A stretch of 15,675 bases of DNA from J134 sp964484045 (GCA_964484045.1 CAZAEP010000030.1:1-15675), one strand, 5' to 3'; positions 1 through 7,643 are shown, numbered from the stretch's first letter. Notes: a model not told the origin generated them from the sequence alone. Made by a program: numbers and translations.

Positions 1-1666
1 CCCCGCTCGCATCCTCCATGGTGCGAAAAAAATCCGCCGGCATGGGACGCTTGAACCACCAGCGGCGGGCATATTCCTTGAAGGCGAAGTCGAAGAGATC
101 GCGGCCGAGCACCGTCTCGCGCAGGATGTTGAGCGCCGTCGCCGGCTTGGCGTAGGCATTGTTGCCGAACTGCAGGATCGAGTCCGACTGCGTCATGATC
201 GGCACCTGATCGGGCGAGAGCATGTAATCCACGATATCCGCCGGATAGCCGCGGCCGCGGGGATAGTCCTTCTCCCATTCGCGCTCGGCGAGAAACTGCA
301 GGAAACTGTTCAGCCCTTCGTCCATCCAGGTCCAGTTGCGCTCGTCGGAATTGACGATCATCGGGAACCAGCTATGTCCGATCTCGTGGATCACCACCGA
401 GATGAGGCCGTATTTGGTGCGCCGCGAATAGGTGCCGTCGGCTTCGGGGCGCGGCCCGTTCGAGGTGATCATCGGATATTCCATGCCGCCGCCGAGCGGG
501 CCGTTGACCGAGATCGCCACCGGATAGGGATAGGGCACGGTCATGCGCGAATAGACGTCGAGCGCCTGGATGATCGCCTGCGTCGAATAGTGATGCCACA
601 GCGGCAGCCCCTCGGGCGGATAGAAGGACATCGCCATCACCGTGCGGCCGGGCTCGACCTCGTAGCCGCGCGCGTCCCAGATGAACTTGCGGCTGGCGGC
701 GAAGGCGAAATCGCGCACGCGACGAGCCTTGAAGTGCCAGGTCCGGGTCTTCCTCGTGCCCGCCTTCTGATTTTCCTTCGCCTCGTCGGGCGTGATGATG
801 AAGACCGGCTTTTCGGCCGTTTGCGCCCTATCGAGCCGTTCGCGCTGGGTCGCCGTCAGAACCGCATCCGCATTCTGCAGTTCCCCCGTGGCCGCGACGA
901 CGAAGTCGGCGGGCACCGTGATCTCGACGTCGTAGTCGCCGAATTCGAGGGTGAACTCGCCGCGCCCCAGGAAGGCTTTGGTGTTCCAGCCCTGGGCGTC
1001 CGTATAGGCGGCCATGCGCGGGAACCACTGGGCGATGAAATAGAGATAGTTGCCGTCCTTTTCGAAATACTCCCAGCCGCCACGGGCGCTCAGCGCCTTG
1101 CCCTCGGGGATCCTGTAGGACCAGTCGACGGAAAAGCGCACCGACTTGCCCGGCGCGAGCGGCTGCGGCAGATCGATGCGCATCACCGTATCGACGATGG
1201 TGAAGGGCAGATTGCGGCCCGCGGCGTCCTTCACCGCCGCGATATGGTGCCCGTGCTTGCCCTCGTCGGCGATCATCAGCATGCGCAGGGCGCGGAAGGC
1301 GAGCTTCTCCTTCGAGGCCTGCGTCAGGGTCGCCCAGGCATTCGAATGCTTGGCGAAGCGGTTCTGGTCGAGCTGCAGCCAGAGATAGCGCAGGCTGTCG
1401 GGGGAATTGTTCCGGTAGGTGATGGTCTCATGGCCCTGAAGCGTCTGCGTCGCGTCGTCGAGCGTCGCCGCGATCCGGTAGTCCGCCTCCTGCTGCCAGT
1501 ATTCATGCCCCGGCGCCCCCGATGCGCTACGGTAAACGTTCGGCGTCGGCCAGATCTCGTCGAGCTGCCGGAAGGGATCGTCCTTGCCGCTCGCGGCGGA
1601 CGTCCCGGTCTGCGCGAAAGCCGGCACGGTGAGACAGATGGCGAAAAGAGCGATGATGCGACGCAT
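1..1666 (-). CDS. M1-family zinc metallopeptidase, secreted (C-terminus cut by window edge)
   Basis: This is a gluzincin aminopeptidase-type protein that probably trims peptides in the periplasm. The visible 555 residues begin with a signal peptide (MRRIIALFAICLTVPAFA). They contain a GAMEN-like substrate-binding motif GGGMEYP at about 392-398. The zinc motif HEIGH lies at 427-431 with its third ligand Glu at 450, which is exactly the HExxH-18-E spacing of M1 peptidases. A Tyr in NAYAKPATAL (about 505) sits where the M1 catalytic Tyr is expected. The context HEIGHSWFPMIVNSDER resembles a bacterial M1 subgroup distinct from classical PepN. The ATG at 1666 is supported by a purine-rich AAGGGGAGGGG stretch upstream. 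The stop lies beyond the left edge. It is the third peptidase in a minus-strand row, 233 nt downstream of an M48 gene. Substrate unknown. The family call is firm. Confidence 0.9.
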   Translation of the reverse strand, partial: MRRIIALFAICLTVPAFAQTGTSAASGKDDPFRQLDEIWPTPNVYRSASGAPGHEYWQQEADYRIAATLDDATQTLQGHETITYRNNSPDSLRYLWLQLDQNRFAKHSNAWATLTQASKEKLAFRALRMLMIADEGKHGHHIAAVKDAAGRNLPFTIVDTVMRIDLPQPLAPGKSVRFSVDWSYRIPEGKALSARGGWEYFEKDGNYLYFIAQWFPRMAAYTDAQGWNTKAFLGRGEFTLEFGDYDVEITVPADFVVAATGELQNADAVLTATQRERLDRAQTAEKPVFIITPDEAKENQKAGTRKTRTWHFKARRVRDFAFAASRKFIWDARGYEVEPGRTVMAMSFYPPEGLPLWHHYSTQAIIQALDVYSRMTVPYPYPVAISVNGPLGGGMEYPMITSNGPRPEADGTYSRRTKYGLISVVIHEIGHSWFPMIVNSDERNWTWMDEGLNSFLQFLAEREWEKDYPRGRGYPADIVDYMLSPDQVPIMTQSDSILQFGNNAYAKPATALNILRETVLGRDLFDFAFKEYARRWWFKRPMPADFFRTMEDASG

Positions 1667-1737
1667 GAGCGGGACCCCTCCCCTTGAGCCGGCCGGCACG
1701 CCCGCGAGCCTGTGCGGTCGACGTGATTTTGCGCAAG

Positions 1738-1765
1738 ACTAGACCAGCCGAACGGACCGGTGCAA
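1738..1765 (-). promoter_or_regulatory. Possible sigma70-type promoter for the M1 peptidase gene
   Basis: On the minus strand TTGCAC (1765-1760) is followed after 16 nt by TCTAGT (1743-1738), about 70 nt upstream of the M1 start. The match to the -35/-10 consensus is partial, four of six at each box. The 233-nt gap 1667-1899 otherwise shows no gene, only this and the hairpin at 1799-1831. Confidence 0.25.
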
Positions 1766-1798
1766 TGGACGACGGCAACATGGCCGGCATCCGCCCTT

Positions 1799-1831
1799 CC
1801 GCACCGGCGACGCGGCCTCGCGCCGGTGCGG
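1799..1831 (-). terminator. Strong GC-rich hairpin downstream of the M48 gene (no U-tract)
   Basis: CCGCACCGGCG and CGCCGGTGCGG form a perfect 11-bp inverted repeat around an 11-nt loop. It begins about 70 nt after the stop of the M48 gene that ends at 1900. No T-run follows on either strand, so it is not a canonical intrinsic terminator. It could stabilise a 3' end or stop RNA degradation. Confidence 0.4.
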
Positions 1832-1899
1832 GACCCGCTGCTCAGGCTGTCGGATGTGGACATGCGAGGAATCGGACCGTCCGGTGACGGCAGAGCGCG

Positions 1900-2661
1900 T
1901 CAGCTCCGCTGCTCGCGCTGCGCGGCCTCGTAGACGGCCAGCGCCTCCGGCAGCTCGCGCTCGAGCAGGGCGATGCGGTTTTCCGGCGCCGGATGGGTGG
2001 ATAGGAACGGCGGCGGGCGGTCGCCGTCGAACGCCGCGAAGTTCCGCCACAGCCGGATCGCCTCGCGCGGATCGTATCCCGCCTTCGCCATGTAAATGAG
2101 CCCGATATGGTCGGCCTCGGCCTCCTGGGCGCGCGAGAAGGGCAGGCCCGCACCGAGCGTCGCCGCGGCGGCGGCGAGGTCGACGGCGGACCGCGACCTG
2201 GTCGCCGCCCCGAGGATGCCGAGCCCGAGCTCCGTGACCAGATTGCGGCTCATGCGCTCGGCCGCATGGCGGGCCGTCACATGCGCAATTTCGTGGCCGA
2301 GAACGGCGGCAAGCTGCGCGTCGTTCTTCGCCACCTTGAAAAGCCCGGTATTGACGCCGACCTTGCCGCCGGGCAGGGCGAAGGCGTTCGCTTCGTCGGC
2401 CTCGAACAGCGTGAACTCCCATTCAAATCCTTCGGCGCTCGGAATGACGGCGGCGATCGCCCGGCCCACGCGCGCCACGCGGCGTGCCTCCTCGGTACCG
2501 GTGACGATCGGCATCCGCCTCTTGATCCGGTCATAGGCCTCGATCCCGAGCGCCACCGACTGCTGCGGCGAGATCAGAATGAGCTGCGGCCGCCCGGTCA
2601 CCGGCGCCGTGGCGCAGGCGGAGAGGAAAAGGAGAAGGGGAAACAGGGAAATCGCTCGCAT
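1900..2661 (-). CDS. M48-family metallopeptidase, outer-membrane lipoprotein
   Basis: This 253-residue protein resembles the BepA/LoiP/Oma1-like M48 peptidases that perform quality control of envelope proteins. It starts with a lipoprotein signal: hydrophobic LFPLLLFLSAC, with the lipobox LSAC placing the acylated Cys at residue 16 and Ala at +2, which predicts the outer membrane. The zinc motif HEIAH is at 123-127. The third ligand is Glu180 in EAEADHIGL. A typical M48 C-terminal stretch, FLSTHPAPENR, follows. The start at 2661 is preferred to an in-frame ATG 26 codons upstream because AGGAG lies 7 nt before it and the signal peptide begins there. It stands 150 nt after a second, more divergent M48 lipoprotein gene and has no tetratricopeptide repeats, unlike BepA. 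Family call sure; substrate unknown. Confidence 0.92.
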   Translation of the reverse strand: MRAISLFPLLLFLSACATAPVTGRPQLILISPQQSVALGIEAYDRIKRRMPIVTGTEEARRVARVGRAIAAVIPSAEGFEWEFTLFEADEANAFALPGGKVGVNTGLFKVAKNDAQLAAVLGHEIAHVTARHAAERMSRNLVTELGLGILGAATRSRSAVDLAAAAATLGAGLPFSRAQEAEADHIGLIYMAKAGYDPREAIRLWRNFAAFDGDRPPPFLSTHPAPENRIALLERELPEALAVYEAAQREQRS

Positions 2662-2725
2662 GGGGCTGCTCCTGAACGACCGTCCCGTCGATGTCTTCAC
2701 TGAACAACGGCTCCTGCCCGCCGCA

Positions 2726-2759
2726 AGATTATCGTACATGCGGATGCTCAGGAAGCATC
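2726..2759 (-). promoter_or_regulatory. Possible -10 element and hairpin upstream of the M48 gene
   Basis: On the minus strand GATAAT lies about 70 nt upstream of the M48 start at 2661 and could be a -10 box. I see no convincing -35. Just upstream, GATGCT-CAGGA-AGCATC (2743-2759) forms a 6-bp hairpin. The 150-nt gap 2662-2811 shows nothing else. Confidence 0.2.
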
Positions 2760-2811
2760 GAAGACCGCCGCGGCTTCACCGCCTGTGGAAATGGACCCGC
2801 CGAAAAACCGG

Positions 2812-3552
2812 TCAGTTCCGCAAATCAATCCCATAGATCAGGGAACTGCCTCCGTGCTTGCTTGCGTAATAATGCGTCATCGCGGCCGCGAGATGACGTC
2901 TGAGCGCGGCCACACGATCCTTCGCAGGCGGGTGCACCAGAAAGAGGCGTGGCGGGGCGGCCGCATTCTGTGCCGCCAGCCTCTCGAAGACGCGGATCAT
3001 GCCAAGAGGCGTGTGCGCTGCCCCCGCAACAAGGAGAAGTCCGTCGCGATCCGCGGCCTCCTCCTCTTCCGGCGAGTAGGGATTTTCCAGCTCGAGCGCG
3101 ATGACGGCATCGACGAACGCCGGCGCGGAAATCGCTCCGTCGCGCGAACCCTCGGAAAGGAACGGCAGAAGTTCCGCGCACAGATGCGCCCGCTCGGGAC
3201 GCGCGTGCACGACATGCGCCATTTCATGGAAAAGGATACCGGCGTGCTGGGCCTCATTGAGGGCGAGCGCGAGGAGCCCCGTCGTCACACCCACGACGCC
3301 ATTGGGCAAGGCGAAGGCGTAGGGCTCGTCGTCCTCGAAAACGTGGAAACGCCAGTCCCACCCGGCAAGGCGGGGGTCGGCGAGGGCGATCCGGTGCCCC
3401 GGATGGGTCGTGAAGACACCGTCAAGACGGGACACCCTGTCTTCAACCTCGTCACAGGCGACGAGATCGGGATCCGCCGGCTTGGGCTGCGGCGTCGTGC
3501 AGGCAACGAGGAGCCCGAGCGCAGGGAATACGACATTCCGAATTCGACTCAT
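2812..3552 (-). CDS. Divergent M48-like metallopeptidase lipoprotein
   Basis: This 246-residue protein is predicted to be a lipoprotein: MSRIRNVVFPALGLLVAC gives a lipobox LVAC with the acylated Cys at 18. It keeps the M48 zinc signature, HEMAH at 109-113 and Glu164 in a run of glutamates followed by AADRDGL. The flanking FALPNGVVGVTTGLL matches the strand before the M48 active-site helix (compare FALPGGKVGVNTGLF in the neighbour). The end LFLVHPPAKDRVAALR parallels the neighbour's STHPAPENR region. The two are therefore probably ancient paralogues with low identity. The ATG at 3552 is 6 nt after the E2 stop with only a weak Shine-Dalgarno, so translation may depend on ribosomes finishing E2. 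Pairing with a cytoplasmic dehydrogenase operon is odd and may be only positional. Confidence 0.8.
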   Translation of the reverse strand: MSRIRNVVFPALGLLVACTTPQPKPADPDLVACDEVEDRVSRLDGVFTTHPGHRIALADPRLAGWDWRFHVFEDDEPYAFALPNGVVGVTTGLLALALNEAQHAGILFHEMAHVVHARPERAHLCAELLPFLSEGSRDGAISAPAFVDAVIALELENPYSPEEEEAADRDGLLLVAGAAHTPLGMIRVFERLAAQNAAAPPRLFLVHPPAKDRVAALRRHLAAAMTHYYASKHGGSSLIYGIDLRN

Positions 3553-3558
3553 GACGGC

Positions 3559-4881
3559 TCATCCGTGAATGGCGAAATTCTCCGGATCGGCGAGGATCTT
3601 CTTGAAGGTTCCGAGGAAGCGGGCCGCATCGGCGCCGTCGTTCACGCGATGATCGAAGGCCATCGAGAAGGGGACGATATAGCGCGCCTCGACATGATAG
3701 TGATCGAGATCGCCGACGATCACCGGTTCGATCTTGCCCCGGCCGCAGCCCAGAATCGCCACCTCGGGATGGTTGATGATGGGAATGAAGCCGGTGCTGC
3801 CGAGGATGCCGATATTGGTTACCGTGAACGTGCCGCCGGAGAGGTCCTCGGGCGTCACCTTGCCTTCGCGGGCGCGCTCGGCGACGTCGCGGATGGCGAT
3901 CGAGAGATCGAACAGGCTGAGCTTGTCGGCGTTGCGGATCACGGGCACGATGAGTCCGCGTTTGGTGTCCACCGCGATACCGACATTGAAGTAGTCCTTC
4001 TCGATGATCTCGCCCGCATGCATGTCGATGCTGGCATTGAAGCGCGGGTGCTTCTTGAGCGCGATCAGCGCCGCCTTGACGATAAGAACGGTGCGCGTCA
4101 GGCGCCCGCCCTCGGCGGCGACGCGGATGGCATGACGGCGGCGGAACCGCTCGAGCGCGGTCATGTCGATGCTGTCCTGTAGCATGGCATGGGGGATTTC
4201 CCGCCACGCCTTGGCAAGATGCCGCGCCGTCGCCTTGCGCACCGATTTGAGCGGGATGCGGCGCACCGGGCCGTATTGCGAGAAATCGGGCAACGGCTCA
4301 TAGACGGTCTCCGTCGACACCGCCTGCGGAGCGGCCGAAAGGCCCGCCATGAAGCGCTCGACATCGGCCCGCGTGACATGCCCGCGGGCCCCGCTCGGCG
4401 TCACATGACGCAGATCGATCCCGAGCATTTTCGCAAGCTTGCGCGCCGTCGGCGCCGCCTTGACCGGCCCCGCCCCGGGGCCCGCCGGGGCGGCAGACGG
4501 AGACGGGGGGGGCGGCGGCGAAGGATGCGGCGGCGATGGCGGAATGGGTGGCGGCGCTTCCGCAACCGGCGCTTCGGCCGCGACCGCGGGGGCGGGCGCT
4601 TCCGCCGCGGCCTGCGCAGGCACTTCGGCCACCGTCCCCGCGCCCTCGGTCTCGACCCGCATGAGCACGGTACCGACCTGGACCACGTCGCCGACCTTCA
4701 CCGGGATGTCGGCCACGGTGCCGTGATAGGGGGAGGTGAGCTCGATCGCCGCCTTGTCGGACTCGACGACGAAGGCGGGGTCCCCGTCCTCGACGCGATC
4801 GCCGGGCTGCACCAGAATCTCGCGAATCTCGACCTCGTGAATCCCTTCGCCGGGATCCTGCAGCAGGAAGTCCTTCAGCAT
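3559..4881 (-). CDS. pdhC: 2-oxo acid (pyruvate-type) dehydrogenase E2, dihydrolipoyllysine acyltransferase
   Basis: This cytoplasmic E2 core subunit (440 aa) transfers the acyl group from the lipoyl arm to CoA. It has one N-terminal lipoyl domain, with lipoylated Lys43 in ESDKAAIEL. A long Ala/Pro linker follows that includes an almost pure proline-serine run (about residues 112-133). Next come a peripheral subunit-binding domain (ARKLAKMLGIDLRHVTPSGA, about 145-180) and the catalytic domain ending with FDHRVNDG, with catalytic His411 and Asp415. DFSQYG before the catalytic domain resembles AceF-type pyruvate dehydrogenase E2. The ATG at 4881 is chosen over a GTG two codons earlier because that GTG lies inside the perfect Shine-Dalgarno. 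It is cotranscribed with E1 beta and E1 alpha. The substrate could also be branched-chain 2-oxo acids. Confidence 0.9.
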   Translation of the reverse strand: MLKDFLLQDPGEGIHEVEIREILVQPGDRVEDGDPAFVVESDKAAIELTSPYHGTVADIPVKVGDVVQVGTVLMRVETEGAGTVAEVPAQAAAEAPAPAVAAEAPVAEAPPPIPPSPPHPSPPPPPSPSAAPAGPGAGPVKAAPTARKLAKMLGIDLRHVTPSGARGHVTRADVERFMAGLSAAPQAVSTETVYEPLPDFSQYGPVRRIPLKSVRKATARHLAKAWREIPHAMLQDSIDMTALERFRRRHAIRVAAEGGRLTRTVLIVKAALIALKKHPRFNASIDMHAGEIIEKDYFNVGIAVDTKRGLIVPVIRNADKLSLFDLSIAIRDVAERAREGKVTPEDLSGGTFTVTNIGILGSTGFIPIINHPEVAILGCGRGKIEPVIVGDLDHYHVEARYIVPFSMAFDHRVNDGADAARFLGTFKKILADPENFAIHG

Positions 4882-4885
4882 GCGC

Positions 4886-4893
4886 ACCTCCTT
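4886..4893 (-). promoter_or_regulatory. Perfect Shine-Dalgarno for E2
   Basis: AAGGAGGT lies 4 nt before the ATG at 4881 and overlaps the TAA stop of E1 beta. It complements the 16S rRNA tail over 8 nt. It rules out the upstream in-frame GTG (4887), which it contains. Confidence 0.85.
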
Positions 4894-5869
4894 ACATGCT
4901 CAGCGTTTCGCGGGCCTCGTCGACGATCCGCGAAACGCTCGGCAGATAATGTTGCTCGCGAGCGAAATAGGGCGGATGGAGATCATAGCCCGTCACCCGC
5001 TTGACCGGCGCCTCGAGCTCGAAAAAGGCCTTGTCGATGATGCGCGCACAGACCTCCGCGCCGGGACCGAAGCTCATCGCCGCCTCGTGGACGACGAGTG
5101 CGCGCCCCGTTCGCCTGACGGAGGCGACGATCGTCGCCTCGTCGAGCGGCGAGATGGTCATGAGATCGATGACCTCGGCCTGCACCCCCTCCTTGTCGAG
5201 TTCCTCCGCCGCGGCGAGCGTCCGCGGCAGCATCGCGCCATAGGCGATCATGGTGATGTCGCGGCCCGTGCGCACCACCTCGGCCTGGCCGAGCGGCAGG
5301 GTCTCGGGCGCGTCGGGGACCTCCTCCCTGAAGGCGCGATAGAGCGCCTTCGGCTCGTAGAAGACCACCGGATCGGGATCGGCGATGGCGGCCGCAAGCA
5401 GGGCGCGCGCTTTTCGCGGCCCCGAGGGGACGACCATGGTCAGTCCCGGCGTATGGGCGTAATAGGCCTCGCGACTCTCCGAATGGTGCTCGAGCGCGCG
5501 CACGCCGGCGCCATAGGGCATGCGGGCGACCATGGGGACCGAGAAACGCCCCCGCGTGCGCCAGCGAAAGCGCGCGGCATGGTTCTCCATCTGGTGAAAA
5601 CCCTGATAGGAGAAGCCCGAGAACTGGATCTCGGCCACCGGCCGCAAGCCATTGAAGCACATGCCGATCGACATGCCGAGAATACCCGATTCGGCGAGCG
5701 GCGTGTCGATCACGCGTTCCGGCCCGAAGGCCTCGATGAGCCCCACGGTGGCGCGGAAGATGCCGCCGTCGACGCCCACGTCCTGGCCGAGGATGACGAC
5801 GTTCGGGTCGGCTTCGAGCGCCTCCTTCATGGCGAGATTGAGCGCCTGGATCATGTTGAGTTCAGCCAC
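4892..5869 (-). CDS. pdhB: Pyruvate/2-oxo acid dehydrogenase E1 component, beta subunit
   Basis: This is the beta subunit (325 aa) of the thiamine-diphosphate-dependent E1, which decarboxylates the 2-oxo acid and acylates the E2 lipoyl arm. The transketolase-like pyrimidine-binding domain holds DTPLAESGILGMSIGM and QFSGFSYQGFHQMENH. GVRALEHHSES contains the conserved histidines near the active site. The C-terminal transketolase domain starts near DITMIAYGAM. DPVVFYEPKALYRAFREEVP is closest to Firmicutes-type PdhB. Unlike many alphaproteobacterial PdhB proteins it has no N-terminal lipoyl domain. The start is GTG: AAGGAGG lies 6 nt upstream (5876-5882) inside the E1 alpha reading frame, giving an 8-nt overlap with E1 alpha. 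An ATG five codons in is the alternative. The substrate (pyruvate versus branched-chain) is inferred. Confidence 0.92.
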   Translation of the reverse strand: MAELNMIQALNLAMKEALEADPNVVILGQDVGVDGGIFRATVGLIEAFGPERVIDTPLAESGILGMSIGMCFNGLRPVAEIQFSGFSYQGFHQMENHAARFRWRTRGRFSVPMVARMPYGAGVRALEHHSESREAYYAHTPGLTMVVPSGPRKARALLAAAIADPDPVVFYEPKALYRAFREEVPDAPETLPLGQAEVVRTGRDITMIAYGAMLPRTLAAAEELDKEGVQAEVIDLMTISPLDEATIVASVRRTGRALVVHEAAMSFGPGAEVCARIIDKAFFELEAPVKRVTGYDLHPPYFAREQHYLPSVSRIVDEARETLSM

Positions 5870-6965
5870 GGCGTCCCTCCTTCTCGATCCGTGCCTTCAT
5901 ATAGGCGCGTTGTTCCTCGAGATGCGGCCAGGGCCGGGCGTAGAGGTGATCGAAGACGATGGTCGGGTCGGCGGCGTCGAGCTCCGCGATGCGCTTCTCG
6001 GTGTCGTGCCATTCCTTGAGGAGCGCCCGCTTGAACCTGTCGTCCATGGCCCGGATCGCCGCCGCGTCGATGAGCTTCTTGTTCCTGAGATAGGCCTGGA
6101 AGCGATCGATCGGGTCGCGCTTCGCCCATTCCGCCACTTCCCCGGCGTCGCGATAGCGCGTCGGGTCGTCGGCGGTGGTGTGCACCTCCATGCGATAGGT
6201 GACGCACTCGATGAAGCTCGGTCGGCTGTCCTTGCGCGCCCGTTCCACCGCCTCGCGCGTCGCCTCCCAGACCGCGAGCACGTCATTGCCGTCGACCTGG
6301 ATGCCGGGCATGCCATAGGCGACCGCCTTCTGCGCCAGCGTCTTCGACCGTGTCTGCCGACGCACCGGGATGGAGATCGCCCACTGATTGTTCTGACAGA
6401 CGAAGACGACCGGCAGATCGTAGACCGCGGCGAAATTCATCGCCTCGTGGAAGTCACCCTCGCTGGTCGCACCGTCGCCGAGGAAGCACATCACGATGGC
6501 GTCTTCCTTGCGGTACTTGACCGCGTAGGCGATGCCGACGGCCTGCAGCATCTGCGTCGCCACCGGGACGCACAGCGGCAGGTCGTGCGCCCCCTCGGGA
6601 AGATTGACGCCCTCATTGTAGCCGGCGGCAAAAAGCCAGATGTCCATCGGCTTCGCGCCACGCCAGATCTGCGCCGCGGTCTCGCGGAAGGACGGGACCA
6701 GCCAGTCGCTGGGGCGCAAATGAAAGGCGGCGCCGATCTGCGCCGCCTCCTGACCCTTGATCGGGGCGAAGGTGCCGATGCGGCCCTGGCGCTGGAGCTT
6801 CAGCATGCGCTCGTCGAAGCGGCGGCCGAACAGCATCGCCGCATGCATCTCGAGGAGCGTTTTCTTCGGAATGTCCGGCTCGAGCGACGGATCGACCTTT
6901 CCCGTCTCATCCAGGATGGACAGGCGTTCGATCGTGCCGAGCCGCTCGACGACTCGTCGCGGCAT
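5862..6965 (-). CDS. pdhA: Pyruvate/2-oxo acid dehydrogenase E1 component, alpha subunit
   Basis: This is the alpha subunit (367 aa) of the E1 heterotetramer and binds thiamine diphosphate and Mg. The cofactor motif runs from GDGATSEGDFHEAMNF, starting at Gly163, to NN at 192-193 (QNNQW), the usual GDG-X25-NN layout. FAPIKGQEAAQIG and LVPSFRETAAQIW match the Firmicutes/Deinococcus-type E1 alpha. The conserved phosphorylation-loop region YRMEVHTTADDPTRYR follows. The ATG at 6965 has GGAGG 6 nt upstream and is preferred to an in-frame start 30 codons earlier, which would encode an unrelated, charged leader. It is the first gene of E1 alpha-E1 beta-E2. folK lies 147 nt upstream on the same strand, so folK may share the transcript or the gap may hold a promoter. 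Confidence 0.93.
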   Translation of the reverse strand: MPRRVVERLGTIERLSILDETGKVDPSLEPDIPKKTLLEMHAAMLFGRRFDERMLKLQRQGRIGTFAPIKGQEAAQIGAAFHLRPSDWLVPSFRETAAQIWRGAKPMDIWLFAAGYNEGVNLPEGAHDLPLCVPVATQMLQAVGIAYAVKYRKEDAIVMCFLGDGATSEGDFHEAMNFAAVYDLPVVFVCQNNQWAISIPVRRQTRSKTLAQKAVAYGMPGIQVDGNDVLAVWEATREAVERARKDSRPSFIECVTYRMEVHTTADDPTRYRDAGEVAEWAKRDPIDRFQAYLRNKKLIDAAAIRAMDDRFKRALLKEWHDTEKRIAELDAADPTIVFDHLYARPWPHLEEQRAYMKARIEKEGRRG

Positions 6966-6997
6966 CGCGATCCTCCACCAAAACCCCAAGGTCCACG

Positions 6998-7016
6998 GGC
7001 GGGTTTCCGTCCCGCC
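6998..7016 (-). other. Inverted repeat in the folK-pdhA gap
   Basis: GGCGGG and CCCGCC form a 6-bp stem with a 7-nt loop in the leader of pdhA, about 30 nt before its start. There is no U-tract, so it is a weak terminator candidate for folK or a leader structure. The rest of the 147-nt gap shows no clear promoter. Confidence 0.3.
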
Positions 7017-7112
7017 TTCGCTTCTCGAGGCATCTTGAAGAGATTCGCCCTGCACCTCAAGCGGCTTCGTCGTCGCACCGCCGATGCCGGCGTCCCCGCG
7101 TCCCCTGCGGAG

Positions 7113-7643
7113 TCACGGGAGACGTTCCAGTTGCTGATCGCCAACGCCTTGCAGCAAATCGGGAATCGACGTTCCAAAGACCGGGTGCCGCCAGTCGGGG
7201 GCGATCTCGGCAAGCGGTGCGAGAACGAAGCGACGCCGGTGCAGCCGGGGATGCGGAAGAAGGAGACGCGCTCCCTCCTCCCGGCCCTCCGCGACCGCCC
7301 GCCACAGAGCGGCGTCGGGGCGGACGACGCCTTTCCAGTCGAGGAGGTCGAGATCGAGCGTCCGTGCGGCCCGGCGTCGGCTGCGCATGCGCCCGAACGC
7401 GGCCTCGATCCCGAGCAGGCAGTCGAGAAGGGCCTCCGGCGTCCTTCCGCTGGCAATGGCGGCAACGGCATTGACATAGGCCGGCTGCGGATCCGGGGTC
7501 TCGAGAGGCGCACTCTCATAGAATCCGGATACGCCGCAAAGGGTGATGCCATGCTCGGCGAGGCGTGCCAGCGCCGCCGCGAGCGTCTGCCGCGGCGGGC
7601 CTGCACAGGACGGGAGATTGCTGCCGAGTCCGATGAAGATCAT
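7113..7643 (-). CDS. folK: 2-amino-4-hydroxy-6-hydroxymethyldihydropteridine diphosphokinase (HPPK)
   Basis: FolK transfers diphosphate from ATP to 6-hydroxymethyl-7,8-dihydropterin in cytoplasmic folate synthesis. The 176-residue protein opens with IFIGLGSN (residues 2-9), the family's N-terminal signature. FYESAPLETPDPQPAYVNAV carries the pterin-binding region. RAARTLDLDLLDW contains the Mg-binding Asp97 and Asp99; the family's usual Pro before RTLDLD is Ala here. LPHPRLHRRRFVLAPLAEIAPDW is the C-terminal signature. The ATG at 7643 is preferred to one six codons upstream because AAGGA lies 7 nt before it and the protein then begins exactly at the family start. It is divergent from the NYN gene across a 124-nt gap and upstream of the pyruvate dehydrogenase genes on the same strand. 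Confidence 0.95.
   Translation of the reverse strand: MIFIGLGSNLPSCAGPPRQTLAAALARLAEHGITLCGVSGFYESAPLETPDPQPAYVNAVAAIASGRTPEALLDCLLGIEAAFGRMRSRRRAARTLDLDLLDWKGVVRPDAALWRAVAEGREEGARLLLPHPRLHRRRFVLAPLAEIAPDWRHPVFGTSIPDLLQGVGDQQLERLP

Noticed and set aside
1723..1737. TTGCGCAA palindrome upstream of the M1 gene as a further operator copy
   Set aside because: It is only 8 bp, lacks the N5 spacing and the full half sites, and is likely chance.
2785..4182. A 465-codon plus-strand open frame opposite the M48-like and E2 genes
   Set aside because: It spans two opposite-strand genes with intact motifs and their junction, and shows no family features.
4265..4290. ATTGCGA half site inside the E2 gene
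   Set aside because: The opposite half at the 5-nt spacing does not match TCGCAAT and it is deep in coding sequence.
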